Shown: positions 7,367 to 16,305 of the stretch, piece after piece | Numbering within the stretch: position 1 is the first letter of the stretch | How the letters are laid out: each line of letters begins with the position of its first letter | DNA from: Methanotrichaceae archaeon | GTDB taxonomy: Archaea; Halobacteriota; Methanosarcinia; Methanotrichales; Methanotrichaceae | Assembly: GCA_016927425.1 (NCBI GenBank) | Contig: JAFGMR010000064.1 | Location: 1-47,122 of the forward strand | Reading direction: 5' to 3' | Length of the DNA: 47,122 nt | The notes under the pieces: model-generated | Seen by the model: only the letters and a program-made list of their open reading frames with translations | The model's database searches: none | What the model was told of the DNA's origin: nothing | Made by a program: the position numbers and the translations under genes

Positions 7367-8869
7367 TCAAGGATATCTGTTGAAGACCGAAAAGAGCAGC
7401 ATGACGACAGCCAAGGCCATTGGCGCGAGCAAGTCGAAGACCTGCTCCTCCTCGTCCGGCACTTCCTCGATCGCATCGGAGACGTTGGACTCAACCATGG
7501 ACGAATTCCCCTCTTGCTCCTCGTCCACCTCAACATATGCGGCAACTGTGATAGCTGATCCTTTCACGCTCTCAAGATCTCCGCGCACCCCCCTGAAGGA
7601 TGCATCAGCCGGAGGTATTCGCAGATCTCCAGTGCGAAGAGCTCTGAGCTTGCACTCCAAGGTTAAATTCTCCCCTGGTCCTATCAGCGCTGAACAGTTG
7701 AGATCCCCTTCTATGATCTTCAGGCCATCGGGAATCGCCTGCCCAAGCCTCACCAAAGCCTTCCTGTTTCCTGCATTGTCAAGCCTTGCTGTGAGGATCA
7801 AATCATCCCCCACCTTTACCCTCCTCGGCTTGGCGGATCTATCGATCTCGACAAAGGGCCCGAAGACATCTACCAGATGGCTCTCGGAATTGACCTCGTA
7901 TTCATCTCCAACCCAGGAGTATCCGACCTCGCACCCTGGAAGCGCGAGCCCCTTTCCAGGCCTCTTGGCCTCGATCTTATAGGATACGGCCCTGGACTCC
8001 CCCGGAGGTACTCGTAGATCCCAGGAGAGGGATTGATCGGCAGCGAACTCCCTACCTGTCGCGTCCTTCATCTCGATCTCCAGTATCCTGTCTCCCTGGT
8101 TCACAACGGAGTTCACAACGGCGTACTCCTTCCCGAACTCCTGCACCTCCTCGACGGTCTTGTGAACCTTGAGGGGGCCTGCGATCCGAAAGGCAGCCAC
8201 TGCCCAGGAACGATGCGGTCTTCCCTGGGGATCGACGTAAACTGCCTCTGCCACGGCCTGGATATCGGTTGGAGCAGGAAGGTAAGGCGCCTCGATCTTC
8301 AGATGCGTAGCCCCTTCCTTCCAATCTCCCTCGTCATCCTCCCAGGCCTCCCCTGCCTTGAGCTCCGACTTTGAGAACCTGGCGCTGAGAAGCGGGGGAT
8401 CGGAGGTGATGTTTATGGTTATATCCTCGGAATCGACCTCGCCATCGTTTCTAGCCGAGAGGTCCAATCTGATCTCTTCTCCGCCGCGATAGATCTCCTT
8501 GTCTGAGACGAGGGTCATGGAGATCTCCGGAACTGCAGCAAGCTGCATCTTCACCCTTGCCGAGGGCTCCTTTTGAAGGTCTTCCACAGTTATCCTCTCC
8601 ACAGTGACCAGAATGGAGTCGTTCAGGGAGACGCTCTCCCCAGCTCGAAGGGCATGTGAGGCCACGAGAGAGCCCTTCTCGCATATCTCCAAAAGCACCC
8701 TCTCCTTTGACGATCTCTCAGTCGAGAAATCGGAAAGCACTATCTCATAGTCCCCTAGGCACATCCCATCTCCCCATAGGAGATCCGCGGATAATTCGTC
8801 CCCCCATATCACAGCCGATGCGGATATGGGGACCATTGCCATGAGGATGAGGGGGAGTAGTATCAGCAT
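7367..8869 (-). CDS. Secreted, C-terminally anchored beta-domain surface protein
   Basis: A 500-residue protein from the ATG at 8869. It starts with a signal peptide (MLILLPLILMAMVPISASA). The body is predicted beta-rich, with stretches typical of CARDB/NEW3-like adhesion or stalk domains (for example VTLTARLDNAGN-type segments such as LILTARLDNAGNRKALV and DLSARNDGEVDSEDI). An acidic linker (DEEQEGNSS, then EEVPDEEEQ) leads to a C-terminal membrane helix (LLAPMALAVVMLLFSVF). The topology points to an outward-facing envelope protein. A start 30 bp further upstream would overlap the previous gene. From 8869 it begins 1 bp after that gene's stop, so the two are probably cotranslated. No enzyme motif is seen. 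Confidence 0.75.
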   Translation of the reverse strand: MLILLPLILMAMVPISASAVIWGDELSADLLWGDGMCLGDYEIVLSDFSTERSSKERVLLEICEKGSLVASHALRAGESVSLNDSILVTVERITVEDLQKEPSARVKMQLAAVPEISMTLVSDKEIYRGGEEIRLDLSARNDGEVDSEDITINITSDPPLLSARFSKSELKAGEAWEDDEGDWKEGATHLKIEAPYLPAPTDIQAVAEAVYVDPQGRPHRSWAVAAFRIAGPLKVHKTVEEVQEFGKEYAVVNSVVNQGDRILEIEMKDATGREFAADQSLSWDLRVPPGESRAVSYKIEAKRPGKGLALPGCEVGYSWVGDEYEVNSESHLVDVFGPFVEIDRSAKPRRVKVGDDLILTARLDNAGNRKALVRLGQAIPDGLKIIEGDLNCSALIGPGENLTLECKLRALRTGDLRIPPADASFRGVRGDLESVKGSAITVAAYVEVDEEQEGNSSMVESNVSDAIEEVPDEEEQVFDLLAPMALAVVMLLFSVFNRYP

Positions 8870-8870
8870 A

Positions 8871-9899
8871 TCACTTCTTGAAGAGGAGGTATAAGGCAAA
8901 GATCGCCAGGGCGACGTAGATATACATGGTGCTTGACTGAGATCCCCAAGATTGGCCGCTGGGACCGGGCCCCTCAGCCGTTATCGTCTCCATCTCCTTG
9001 GCTTTCGTCGATGCATTCGATCCAGACGAGGATCTCCCTTGATATGAACTATTAAATGAGCTTTGAGATGAACTATGAAATGAACTCTGAGATGATCTCT
9101 CGGATGAGTTGCTGCTCTTGGCCTTTCCAAGCGCAAGCTCGCCGTCGTCATCCTCGGTCGATGTTTGGGAACTGAGGAAGGCTGCCCTCGTCTCGGGGAC
9201 GAAAGCTCTCTTGGCCCCTTCCTGAAATGAGAGGCCTTGAGGCGTGTAAAATGAGACGACCTCGTCGCCCTCCACGGTCAAACGCTGCCTTTTCTCGTAT
9301 TCGATCCTCGTATCCGGATCGCGCCAGCGTATGCAGAACTCATGATCTCCCTCTTCAACTTTGATCGTGCCCATGTCGGCAATGCTGCTCTTCTGCATCT
9401 CCTTGCTCTTCTCGAAGTTACCATCGACGTAGAGGTAGGCATCGATCTTCTTATCGTTCTTGTTTTCGACCTTCACATTCACATCGAACTTTTCGGGATC
9501 CTCGTTTCGGATTGTGTAAAGGTTCACCGATGTCTCATTTTGCACCTCTACAACGGACTCCTCCCGATAGCTCCTCTTGGTATCATCGTCCCACCAGGTG
9601 ATCTCGAACCGGTGCAGTCCACCCGTTAAGGGATAGCTATCGATCTTGGTCTCCGATTTGGAGGAGATCTCCTTCGAAGCCTTGAGATCTGAGTCGATGA
9701 ATAAGGAGACCTTCTGGCGATCGTCGTCCTGATTGGATATGTATACATGGACATCGAAGCTCTCATCGGCGTCATTGGTCTCGCTGGACGATCCATTTTC
9801 CAGTGCCGAGTCGCTGAAAGAATCGGCGCATGCTGCGGGCAGAGAGATGCCGAGAAGCAGGAGCATCGAGATGGTTCTGATCAGGAAGCCCATGATCAT
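8871..9899 (-). CDS. Secreted protein with two tandem beta domains, Ser-rich stalk and C-terminal membrane anchor
   Basis: 342 residues. A signal peptide (LLLLGISLPAACA) is followed by two copies of an ~80-residue domain at about 48-130 and 138-218. Each begins FDV.V and runs through a D/N-rich loop, GG/EG-H.F.I.W.D.DT, Y and a final V.FYT or VNLYT. A Ser/Asn-rich low-complexity stalk (about 262-308) and a membrane helix ending in KK (YIYVALAIFALYLLFKK) close the protein. This suits a surface-displayed protein on a flexible stalk. ATGs at 9899 and 9893 are both possible. A box A lies only about 20 bp upstream, so the message may be leaderless. It is cotranscribed with the next secreted protein. 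The ligand is unknown. Confidence 0.75.
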   Translation of the reverse strand: MIMGFLIRTISMLLLLGISLPAACADSFSDSALENGSSSETNDADESFDVHVYISNQDDDRQKVSLFIDSDLKASKEISSKSETKIDSYPLTGGLHRFEITWWDDDTKRSYREESVVEVQNETSVNLYTIRNEDPEKFDVNVKVENKNDKKIDAYLYVDGNFEKSKEMQKSSIADMGTIKVEEGDHEFCIRWRDPDTRIEYEKRQRLTVEGDEVVSFYTPQGLSFQEGAKRAFVPETRAAFLSSQTSTEDDDGELALGKAKSSNSSERSSQSSFHSSSQSSFNSSYQGRSSSGSNASTKAKEMETITAEGPGPSGQSWGSQSSTMYIYVALAIFALYLLFKK

Positions 9900-9915
9900 G
9901 CGTTGCGCCCTACTC

Positions 9916-9927
9916 CTTTAAATAGGA
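9916..9927 (-). promoter_or_regulatory. Putative box A upstream of the surface-protein pair
   Basis: The minus strand reads CCTATTTAAAGG, roughly 20-28 bp before the ATG at 9899. This spacing would place transcription start at or next to the start codon. Confidence 0.45.
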
Positions 9928-10045
9928 TATGTTTTCAGAAGTTTAGTGATACAAATTATGAGATTCACATAATTTATACATACTTTATCATAAATATGGC
10001 CAGTTTGACGAAAAGATTATCTAATATGAAAAGGCTAGGTATGAA

Positions 10046-10429
10046 GTGATAAGGATGATCTCAGACTGGGCCATCGGCCTATTGATCGCGGAAGGCATAC
10101 CATTTCTAGCCTTGGTATATTACCTACGGCATAAAAGGCAGATGTACCTCCTGGAGAAGGGGATATTCGCGAGGGACGATGTCGCCATTAGAGCGGAGAG
10201 GAGGTTCATCAACGGCCTCTTCCTGATATTGGCCGGAGGCTCGATGATCATGGTCCCCAACGCCGCAAAGTGCCTTGGATTGGAGATGAGCCTCTCCTTC
10301 GAGCTGCTCCTGGCAAGCGCGATCGTCCTCTGTGCGGGGATCGCCATGCTCGCAGGAGGAACCTTGCTGCGATACAAGGATGGTTACTCAACAAAGGCCA
10401 CGGGCTCATCGATGACAAAGACTCCCTAA
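10046..10429 (+). CDS. Small integral membrane protein of unknown function
   Basis: 127 residues from a GTG at 10046 preceded by AGGT; an ATG at 10055 is an alternative. Three hydrophobic segments are visible: about residues 7-26 (WAIGLLIAEGIPFLALVYYL), 53-68 (FINGLFLILAGGSMIM) and 84-107 (FELLLASAIVLCAGIAMLAGG). Between the first two is a basic cytoplasmic-type loop with RHKRQ and YLLEKG. The layout resembles small DUF6249-like membrane proteins of archaea and bacteria, but I would not assign a function. A TATA-like stretch (AATTTATACAT) lies near 9971-9982. The gene is convergent with the ACT-domain gene. Confidence 0.6.
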   Translation: MIRMISDWAIGLLIAEGIPFLALVYYLRHKRQMYLLEKGIFARDDVAIRAERRFINGLFLILAGGSMIMVPNAAKCLGLEMSLSFELLLASAIVLCAGIAMLAGGTLLRYKDGYSTKATGSSMTKTP

Positions 10430-10631
10430 GCCCGCAATCGAGATCTCCCGATTATGCCCGTCTTTGGGCCAATGAGGCCGCTTTCAACTCCTGCTCAAAA
10501 GATGCTCCGAAGAGAGCTGAGCAGAGCTCATAGCAGGAACCATCGCTATAACAATGGTCGCCTGGCTTAATGGGAAATGGGTGGCTGTGTTAGCGGATAT
10601 CGTCTGGATAATCGTCGATGTGGACCATTTG

Positions 10632-10666
10632 CCGGTCGGCATGGACCGGACTGCAATGCCGACCGG
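10632..10666 (-). terminator. Hairpin downstream of the ACT/PaaK genes
   Basis: A perfect 11-bp stem pairs 10632-10642 (CCGGTCGGCAT) with 10656-10666 across a 13-base loop. It sits about 20 bp past the stop of the ACT-domain gene on the minus strand. It may terminate that transcript or protect its 3' end. No T-run follows. Confidence 0.45.
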
Positions 10667-10685
10667 GAATCGGGGAGCGAACTCC

Positions 10686-11120
10686 CTAGAGCTTCTCTAT
10701 CTCCTCCCCGTTTGCAATCCGGATCCCCTTCTCCCCGAGAACCCGCCTGGCCGCCTCAATCTCGTCCACCCTGATGATCAGCATAGCCTTCTGGGCCTTG
10801 GCCGTGACAAAAGCGTAGGCGTAGTCCACGTTGATGTTGTTCTGCCCTAACGTGTCAACGATCTTGTATAGGCCGCCAGGGCTGTCCTCCATCTCCACGG
10901 CGAGTACGTCGGTCATGGAGACGGTAAAGCCGTTCTGCTTTAGCATGCCGTAGCCCTTCTCCGGCTCGTCCACAACCATTCTTATTACGCCGAAGTCCCC
11001 CGCCTCGGCTATGGTCAGGGCCCGGATATTTACGCCCGCATCGGAGAGCGTCTTCGATACCTTGGCCATGCGGCCTGGCTTGTTCTCCACGAATAATGAG
11101 ATCTGTTTGAGCTCGGTCAT
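10686..11120 (-). CDS. Tandem ACT-domain protein, likely amino-acid-binding regulator
   Basis: 144 residues made of two ACT domains. The first spans about 4-70 (ISLFVENKPGRMAKVSKTLSDAGVNIRAL) and the second about 72-140 (VLAVEMEDSPGGLYKIVDTLGQNNINVDY). The PGRM and PGGL turns followed by an N-I/V pattern are the usual ligand-binding signature. Such proteins bind amino acids or related acids and regulate a partner. The gene begins 4 bp after the stop of the PaaK-like ligase gene. This pairing is common in archaea and suggests that the ACT protein senses a ligand for the ligase pathway. Confidence 0.85.
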   Translation of the reverse strand: MTELKQISLFVENKPGRMAKVSKTLSDAGVNIRALTIAEAGDFGVIRMVVDEPEKGYGMLKQNGFTVSMTDVLAVEMEDSPGGLYKIVDTLGQNNINVDYAYAFVTAKAQKAMLIIRVDEIEAARRVLGEKGIRIANGEEIEKL

Positions 11121-11124
11121 CTTC

Positions 11125-12429
11125 TCACACCTTCCTCTTGTCTATAACCCTCTGCGCCTTGCCCATGGACCTGGGGATCGTCCCCGGCTCCACCAGCTCG
11201 ACCTTAGCAACTACGTTCAAGACCCCCTTCAGCTCCTTGGAGATCCTCTTGCTTAGCGACATGAGGTCGCCGATCTTGTCGCTGAACCCGGACTCGGTCA
11301 GCTCGACTGCAACGCTCATCACGTCGAGGGGTCCTTCCCGCTCCACGGTTATCTGCCAGTGATCCCCAACCTCTGGAATCCTCATCAGCACCGATTCCAC
11401 CTGGCTTGGGAAGACGTTGATCCCCCTGATGATGAGCATATCGTCCGTCCGGCCAAGGATCCTCATGATGCGAGGGTGCGTCCGTCCGCAGGAGCAAGGC
11501 TCCGAGTCCTTGACTGTGAGATCGCCGATGCGGTAGCGGATGAGCGGAAGCGCCCACTTATTCAGAGTTGTTACGACGAGTTCACCAGTCTCGCCATCCT
11601 CCACCTGCTCGCCGGTCTTTGGATCGACGATCTCTATCAGGAACATGTCGGCCCAGACGTGTATGCCGTTCTGGTGGCTGCACTCGGTGAACAAGGGGCC
11701 GCTTATCTCGCTCGTCCCATAGATGTCGTAGGCCTTGATGCCTGTGCCCTCCTCGATCCGCTGCCTGGTCTCGTTCGACCAGGGCTCGGCACCGAAGATG
11801 CCGACCTTTAGGCTCGTATCGTCCCTGATGCTTATGCCCATCCGGTCGGCAACCTCCATCACGTGGAGGAAGTACGAGGGCGTGCAGGCAATCGCCGTTG
11901 ATCCGAGGTCCTGCATCAGCTCTATCTGTCGCTCGGTGTTTCCAGTGCTCGTTGGAAGAACCGCTGCGCCTATACGCTCTGCGCCGTAGTGAAGACCAAG
12001 GCCGCCAGTGAAGAGGCCGTAGCCGTAACCCACCTGGACCACGTCATCTCGGCCCAGGTTGAGCGAAGTCATCGCCCGGGCGAGCGACTCCGTCCACATG
12101 TCCACATCGCCTTTGGTGTAGCCGACCACGGTCGGCTTGCCCGTCGTGCCGCTCGATACATGGTAGCGCACAATCCAGTCCTTTGGAAGGCAGAACATGC
12201 CTGTCGGATACGTATTTCTCAAGTCAACCTTCCGGGTAAATGGAAGCCGGACCACGTCCTCCAGCGTCTTGATATCGCCGGGCTCCACACCAGCCTCGGC
12301 AAACCTCTGCCTGTAGAAGGTGGAATGGTCGTATACGTAGCGGACGGTTGACTTCAACCGATCCTCTTGCAGCGTGTGCAGGTCCCGAGCGGGCATGCGC
12401 TCGATATGCGGATCCCAATATCCAGACAT
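11125..12429 (-). CDS. Phenylacetate-CoA ligase family protein (PaaK-like, AMP-forming)
   Basis: 434 residues, a normal length for PaaK-family ligases. The ATP/AMP motif SSGTTGKPTVVGYT lies near residue 92-105. YGTSEISG, a GELVVTTL segment and RIGDLT near 300 are adenylate-enzyme core motifs, and a C-terminal lid follows (LGRTDDMLIIRGINVFPSQVE). It would activate an aryl-acetate or related acid to its CoA thioester with ATP. In methanogens such enzymes may salvage arylacetates for aromatic amino acid synthesis, so the true substrate is uncertain. It is followed at 4 bp by the double-ACT protein. The 183-bp gap to gatB on its 5' side suggests a separate promoter. Confidence 0.88.
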   Translation of the reverse strand: MSGYWDPHIERMPARDLHTLQEDRLKSTVRYVYDHSTFYRQRFAEAGVEPGDIKTLEDVVRLPFTRKVDLRNTYPTGMFCLPKDWIVRYHVSSGTTGKPTVVGYTKGDVDMWTESLARAMTSLNLGRDDVVQVGYGYGLFTGGLGLHYGAERIGAAVLPTSTGNTERQIELMQDLGSTAIACTPSYFLHVMEVADRMGISIRDDTSLKVGIFGAEPWSNETRQRIEEGTGIKAYDIYGTSEISGPLFTECSHQNGIHVWADMFLIEIVDPKTGEQVEDGETGELVVTTLNKWALPLIRYRIGDLTVKDSEPCSCGRTHPRIMRILGRTDDMLIIRGINVFPSQVESVLMRIPEVGDHWQITVEREGPLDVMSVAVELTESGFSDKIGDLMSLSKRISKELKGVLNVVAKVELVEPGTIPRSMGKAQRVIDKRKV

Positions 12430-12612
12430 TATGATCTACCTGAGTACCATGGAAACGGAGGTTCGATAAAAATCAATCGCTGGTAAGGATCCAACGAGAG
12501 ATCCTCGAACAGGTTCACGATCCCGACGGGCTCATGCACAAAGGATGAAGAACGAGATCGCGCGATACTTTATCAGGCGAAAGAGATCTTCAAATATGGA
12601 AAGGACCGGAGC

Positions 12613-14037
12613 CTATCCTTGGCTCCGTTCGATCTCCTCTACGACGAGACGATGCGCCTCCCCTGGATCGGCCCGGCCCTTGGTCCTCTTCATCACCTGC
12701 CCCACGATGAAGTTGAGCGCCCTCTCGTTTCCCTTGCGGTAGTCGGATACAGCCTCGACGCAGTCGGAGACAGCGAAGCGCACCGCCTGGAGGACGACAT
12801 CATCTCCCGCCTTGGCAAGGCCCAACGCCTCGACCACCTGAGCGGGCGAGCCCCCATGATCGAGGATCTCTCTGATAACCGAGACTGCGGCGGCATCGGA
12901 TATCCTCCCCTCGGAGAGGAGGCGCAAGATCTCAACCATATCATCGGGAGAGAATCGGTCGATTCCCGCATCCCTGTAGTTCAGCTCGCCCTTGAGGACG
13001 TCCGCTATCCATGCCGCGGCAAGCTTTGGAGGAGCTCTCGATGCTACGCTCTCGAAGAAGTCGGCGACTTTGATCTCGGAAGTGAGCGACTTTGCGTGGT
13101 CGTCGGCGACCCCATACTCCTCCCTGAATCTATCCCTTCTTGCGTCGGGCAGCTCCGGCAGGGAGGCCCTAATCGCCGGGACCAAGTCAGCGACCCGGAG
13201 TGGCACGAGGTCAGGCTCTGGGAAGTACCTGTAATCATGGGCCTGCTCCTTGCTTCGAATGGATACTGTGATCCCTCGCAGCTCGTCGTAGTGGCGAGTC
13301 TCCTGGATCACCCCCATCCCCCTTCGACGCATGTTGCGCTGTCGGGTTATCTCGTAGGATAGGGCCTTCTCAACCCCTTTGAAAGAGGAGATGTTCTTCA
13401 CCTCAGCGCGATCCCCTCCCTTCAGAGAGATATTCGCGTCCACCCGCATCGCCCCTTCGAGCGCTCCATCGAAGACGTCGAGGTAATCCAGTATGGACTT
13501 GAGCTTGTCGAGAAAGATCCGGGCCTCCTTGGGAGAGCGCATATCCGGCTCCGTCACGACCTCCAGGAGGGGCATTCCGCAGCGGTTGTAGTCGACCATG
13601 GTGTACTTCGCCTTGTCGATCGTTCCTGCGTGGACAAGCCTTCCGGGATCTTCCTCCAGATGAGCCCGGGTGATTCTGATTTTGCGCTCGCCATCCTCCC
13701 CTTTGATCAACACTTGGCCCTTTGTTGCAAGGGGGAAGTCGTACTGGCTGATCTGGAAGCCCTTTGGAAGGTCCGGATAGTAGTAGTTCTTCCGGTAGAA
13801 CAGGGTATTCTCCTCGATCCGGCAGTTGAGGGCAAGCCCCACCTTAATCCCGCTCTCCACCGCCCTCCTGTTGAGAACTGGAAGCGATCCGGGAAGCCCA
13901 AGACAGACTGGACATGTGTGGCTGTTTGGAGGCGAGTCATGGTAGGCGGTCGAGCAGCCGCAGAACATCTTTGATTTCAGCCGGTTGAGCTGGACGTGTA
14001 CCTCGAGCCCCACGATCACGTCGTTATCCGCAGCCAT
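12613..14037 (-). CDS. gatB: Asp/Glu-tRNA amidotransferase subunit B (GatB)
   Basis: 474 residues, full length. The N-terminal catalytic cradle has GLEVHVQL, a zinc-type cysteine set (FCGCS and CPVCLGLPG), then YPDLPKGFQISQYD and EEDPGRLVH. The C-terminal YqeY-like domain ends with MKRTKGRADP. GatB phosphorylates the mischarged Asp- or Glu-tRNA and uses ammonia delivered by GatA. In archaea GatCAB usually makes Asn-tRNA(Asn), as GatDE handles Gln. The start overlaps the gatA stop by 1 bp, so translation is coupled. Confidence 0.96.
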   Translation of the reverse strand: MAADNDVIVGLEVHVQLNRLKSKMFCGCSTAYHDSPPNSHTCPVCLGLPGSLPVLNRRAVESGIKVGLALNCRIEENTLFYRKNYYYPDLPKGFQISQYDFPLATKGQVLIKGEDGERKIRITRAHLEEDPGRLVHAGTIDKAKYTMVDYNRCGMPLLEVVTEPDMRSPKEARIFLDKLKSILDYLDVFDGALEGAMRVDANISLKGGDRAEVKNISSFKGVEKALSYEITRQRNMRRRGMGVIQETRHYDELRGITVSIRSKEQAHDYRYFPEPDLVPLRVADLVPAIRASLPELPDARRDRFREEYGVADDHAKSLTSEIKVADFFESVASRAPPKLAAAWIADVLKGELNYRDAGIDRFSPDDMVEILRLLSEGRISDAAAVSVIREILDHGGSPAQVVEALGLAKAGDDVVLQAVRFAVSDCVEAVSDYRKGNERALNFIVGQVMKRTKGRADPGEAHRLVVEEIERSQG

Positions 14038-15458
14038 CAGGCCACCTCCGGCATCCTCAAATGATGGGGCGTTGCCTCCTCGAAGGAACGCGCCGCCCTG
14101 AGCAATAGATCCTCTTCGAAATGTCTTCCGATCAGCTGGAGCCCTATCGGCAGATGGCCGGCAAATCCGCAGGGAAGCGATATGGCCGGAACTCCGGCGA
14201 GGTTTATTGGAACCGTGAAGACGTCGGCCATATAGAGGGAGAGGGGATCGTCTATCCTCTCGCCTATGCGAAAGGCGGGAAAGGGCATCGTGGGGGAGAC
14301 GAGCAGGTCCACATCCGCGAGGGTCCTCTCGAAATCCTGCTTGATCAGAGTTCTCACCTGCAGCGCCTTCAGATAGTATCGGCCGTAGTAGCCCGCGGAG
14401 AGGGCATAAGTGCCAAGGAGTATGCGCCTCTTGGTCTCCTTGCCAAAGCCGGCTGAACGGACCTTTGAGAAGGTCGTATGCCAGTCACGATCTTCGCCCG
14501 TGCGTCTCCCGTAACGCAGCCCATCGAAGCGGGCGAGGTTGGAAGATGCCTCGCTCATGGCGATGATGTAGTATGCGGCAAGAGCATACTTGGTATGAGG
14601 AAGGCTCACCTCCCTCCACGAGGCCCCGAGCTCCTCGAGAACCGAGATCGCATCCCAGACCGACTTCTCCACAGCCGGATCGACGCCTTCTCCGAAGTAC
14701 TCTCGCGGAACGCCTAGACGGAGGCCAGATATTTCATCGCGGACGCCGGACAGATATTGACCCTTCTCCGCCGAGGTCGAGTCCCTTGGGTCGTGGCCTG
14801 AGATAACCTCCAAGAGCAGGGCGGAGTCCTCGACGGATCTCGTGAGGGGTCCTATCTGCTCGAGGGAGTTTGCGTAGGAGATGAGGCCGTAGCGGGAGAC
14901 GAGCCCATATGTGGGCTTGAGCCCGACTATGCCGCAAAAGGAGGCAGGACATCTAACCGATCCGCCGGTATCCGAACCAAGTGCGCATGGAGCCTCGCCT
15001 CCAGCGACTGCCGCGGCGCTTCCACCGCTAGAGCCTCCAGGAACCCGATCGACATCCCAGGGATTCCTCGATGGTCCAAAGCAGCTCGTCTCTGTGGAGG
15101 TCCCCATGGCGAACTCGTCCATATTGGTCTTGCCCATGATTATCGCTCCCTCCGCCTTCAGCCGCTCGATCACATGGGCGTCGTAAGGAGGGACGTATCC
15201 CCGAAGTATGGAGGAGCTGCATGTGGTCTCTATCCCCTTCGTGGATATTCCGTCCTTGATCGCTATCGGAATTCCAGCCAAGAGGCCGCCCCAAGGGGAG
15301 CGGTCGAACTTGCGAGCCTTCTCAAGAGCAGCCTCCTTGGAGAGTGCGTTGAATGCGTTGAGCTTGCTTTTTTCGATCCTCTCGAAGAGACATTCCAGAT
15401 ACTCCTCGGCCGATCCAGACGCCAGATCCCTCTTGAGCCCTGTGAGCATGGCGATCAC
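14037..15458 (-). CDS. gatA: Asp/Glu-tRNA amidotransferase subunit A (GatA)
   Basis: 473 residues of the amidase-signature family. The triad is visible: Lys in PIAIKDGIS (~68), and the serines in GGSSGGSAAAV and SDTGGSVRCPASFCG. GatA hydrolyses glutamine and channels ammonia to GatB. It overlaps the gatC stop by 4 bp upstream and gatB by 1 bp downstream, forming the gatC-gatA-gatB order. Confidence 0.97.
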   Translation of the reverse strand: MIAMLTGLKRDLASGSAEEYLECLFERIEKSKLNAFNALSKEAALEKARKFDRSPWGGLLAGIPIAIKDGISTKGIETTCSSSILRGYVPPYDAHVIERLKAEGAIIMGKTNMDEFAMGTSTETSCFGPSRNPWDVDRVPGGSSGGSAAAVAGGEAPCALGSDTGGSVRCPASFCGIVGLKPTYGLVSRYGLISYANSLEQIGPLTRSVEDSALLLEVISGHDPRDSTSAEKGQYLSGVRDEISGLRLGVPREYFGEGVDPAVEKSVWDAISVLEELGASWREVSLPHTKYALAAYYIIAMSEASSNLARFDGLRYGRRTGEDRDWHTTFSKVRSAGFGKETKRRILLGTYALSAGYYGRYYLKALQVRTLIKQDFERTLADVDLLVSPTMPFPAFRIGERIDDPLSLYMADVFTVPINLAGVPAISLPCGFAGHLPIGLQLIGRHFEEDLLLRAARSFEEATPHHLRMPEVA

Positions 15459-15736
15459 ACTATCCTCGGGCTCTTGAAGTAGCCAGCCTCGACTTTTGGG
15501 GCGTTTTTCAAGGACTCCTCCTGGGCGAGGGATGGCGAAACGCGGTCCTCTCTAAACACATTGACCAAGTCCAGCACGCGATATGTGGGACTCACGTCAT
15601 CCGCATCTACCTCGTCTAGCTGGTGGAACCAGTCCAGCACTGAGTTGAACTGGGCCACGAACTCCTCTCGCTCTTCTTCAGCTATCTCGATGCTGGCAAG
15701 CCAGCCTATATGCTCCACATCTTTAATGGTGATCAT
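15455..15736 (-). CDS. gatC: Asp/Glu-tRNA amidotransferase subunit C (GatC)
   Basis: 93 residues, the usual size. The family pattern is clear: DVEHIGWLASIEIAEEE, FNSVLDWFHQLDEVD, and VSPT, then REDRVSPS. GatC wraps between GatA and GatB and stabilises the complex. The gene lies about 160 bp after tRNA-Arg(CCG) and the S10 gene on the same strand, and its stop overlaps gatA by 4 bp. Confidence 0.94.
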   Translation of the reverse strand: MITIKDVEHIGWLASIEIAEEEREEFVAQFNSVLDWFHQLDEVDADDVSPTYRVLDLVNVFREDRVSPSLAQEESLKNAPKVEAGYFKSPRIV

Positions 15737-15893
15737 GATGCATCACACGGTCAACAGCCGTCTCGTTTCGTTCTCATCTCCTGAGCGTTTCTCGCTAGGG
15801 AAGACGCATAGGAGAATGTCTCCTCGAAGTACCTTATAAGATATAAAGGCTCAGGCAGTGTGTCGATGAGCCAAAGAAAAGGTAAAAAGGCAG

Positions 15894-15967
15894 CGGACCC
15901 GCCGGGATTCGAACCCGGGTCTGAGGCTCCGGAGGCCCCTATTCTATCCAGACTATACTACGAGTCC
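15894..15967 (-). tRNA. tRNA-Arg (anticodon CCG)
   Basis: A full cloverleaf is read on the minus strand. The acceptor stem GGACTCG pairs with CGGGTCC, followed by discriminator G. The anticodon stem GGGGC/GCCTC encloses the loop CTCCGGA with anticodon CCG, and the T arm is CCGGG-TTCGAAT-CCCGG. No CCA is encoded and no intron is seen. It lies 3 bp after the S10 gene, so it is probably processed from the EF/S10 transcript. Confidence 0.93.
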
Positions 15968-15970
15968 AGC

Positions 15971-16279
15971 CTAACTTTCCAGCACGATCTCGATGTTCAC
16001 ATTCTTCGGGACCTGGATGCGCATGAGCTGCCGTAGAGCCCTCTCGTCTGCATCAAGGTCTATCAGGCGCTTATGTACCCGCATCTCCCAGTGATCCCAG
16101 GTAGCCGTTCCCTCCCCATCAGGGCTCTTCCTCGTGGGAACGACCATACGCTTGGTGGGGAGAGGGATCGGGCCAGCCATATGCACCCCAGTCCTCTGGG
16201 CGATCCCCTTCACCTGGTTGCATATATCATCCAGCATGGAGGGATTCGTCCCGGAGAGTCTTATTCTTGCCTTCTGCAT
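15971..16279 (-). CDS. rpsJ: Small-subunit ribosomal protein S10
   Basis: 102 residues of archaeal S10, with the signature [32 protein letters not shown], and [12 protein letters not shown]. It binds the head of the 30S subunit. The gene follows aEF-1A by 26 bp, keeping the conserved archaeal order EF-2, EF-1A, S10. Confidence 0.96.
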   Translation of the reverse strand: MQKARIRLSGTNPSMLDDICNQVKGIAQRTGVHMAGPIPLPTKRMVVPTRKSPDGEGTATWDHWEMRVHKRLIDLDADERALRQLMRIQVPKNVNIEIVLES

Positions 16280-16305
16280 AGTTCAACCAACTGAAAATAA
16301 ATGGT

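Noticed and set aside
12619-13362. Plus-strand frame opposite gatB
   Set aside because: Shadow of GatB codon bias with no recognisable domain.
15894-15967. Intron in tRNA-Arg(CCG)
   Set aside because: The anticodon loop is a normal seven bases and all stems pair, so no intron is present.
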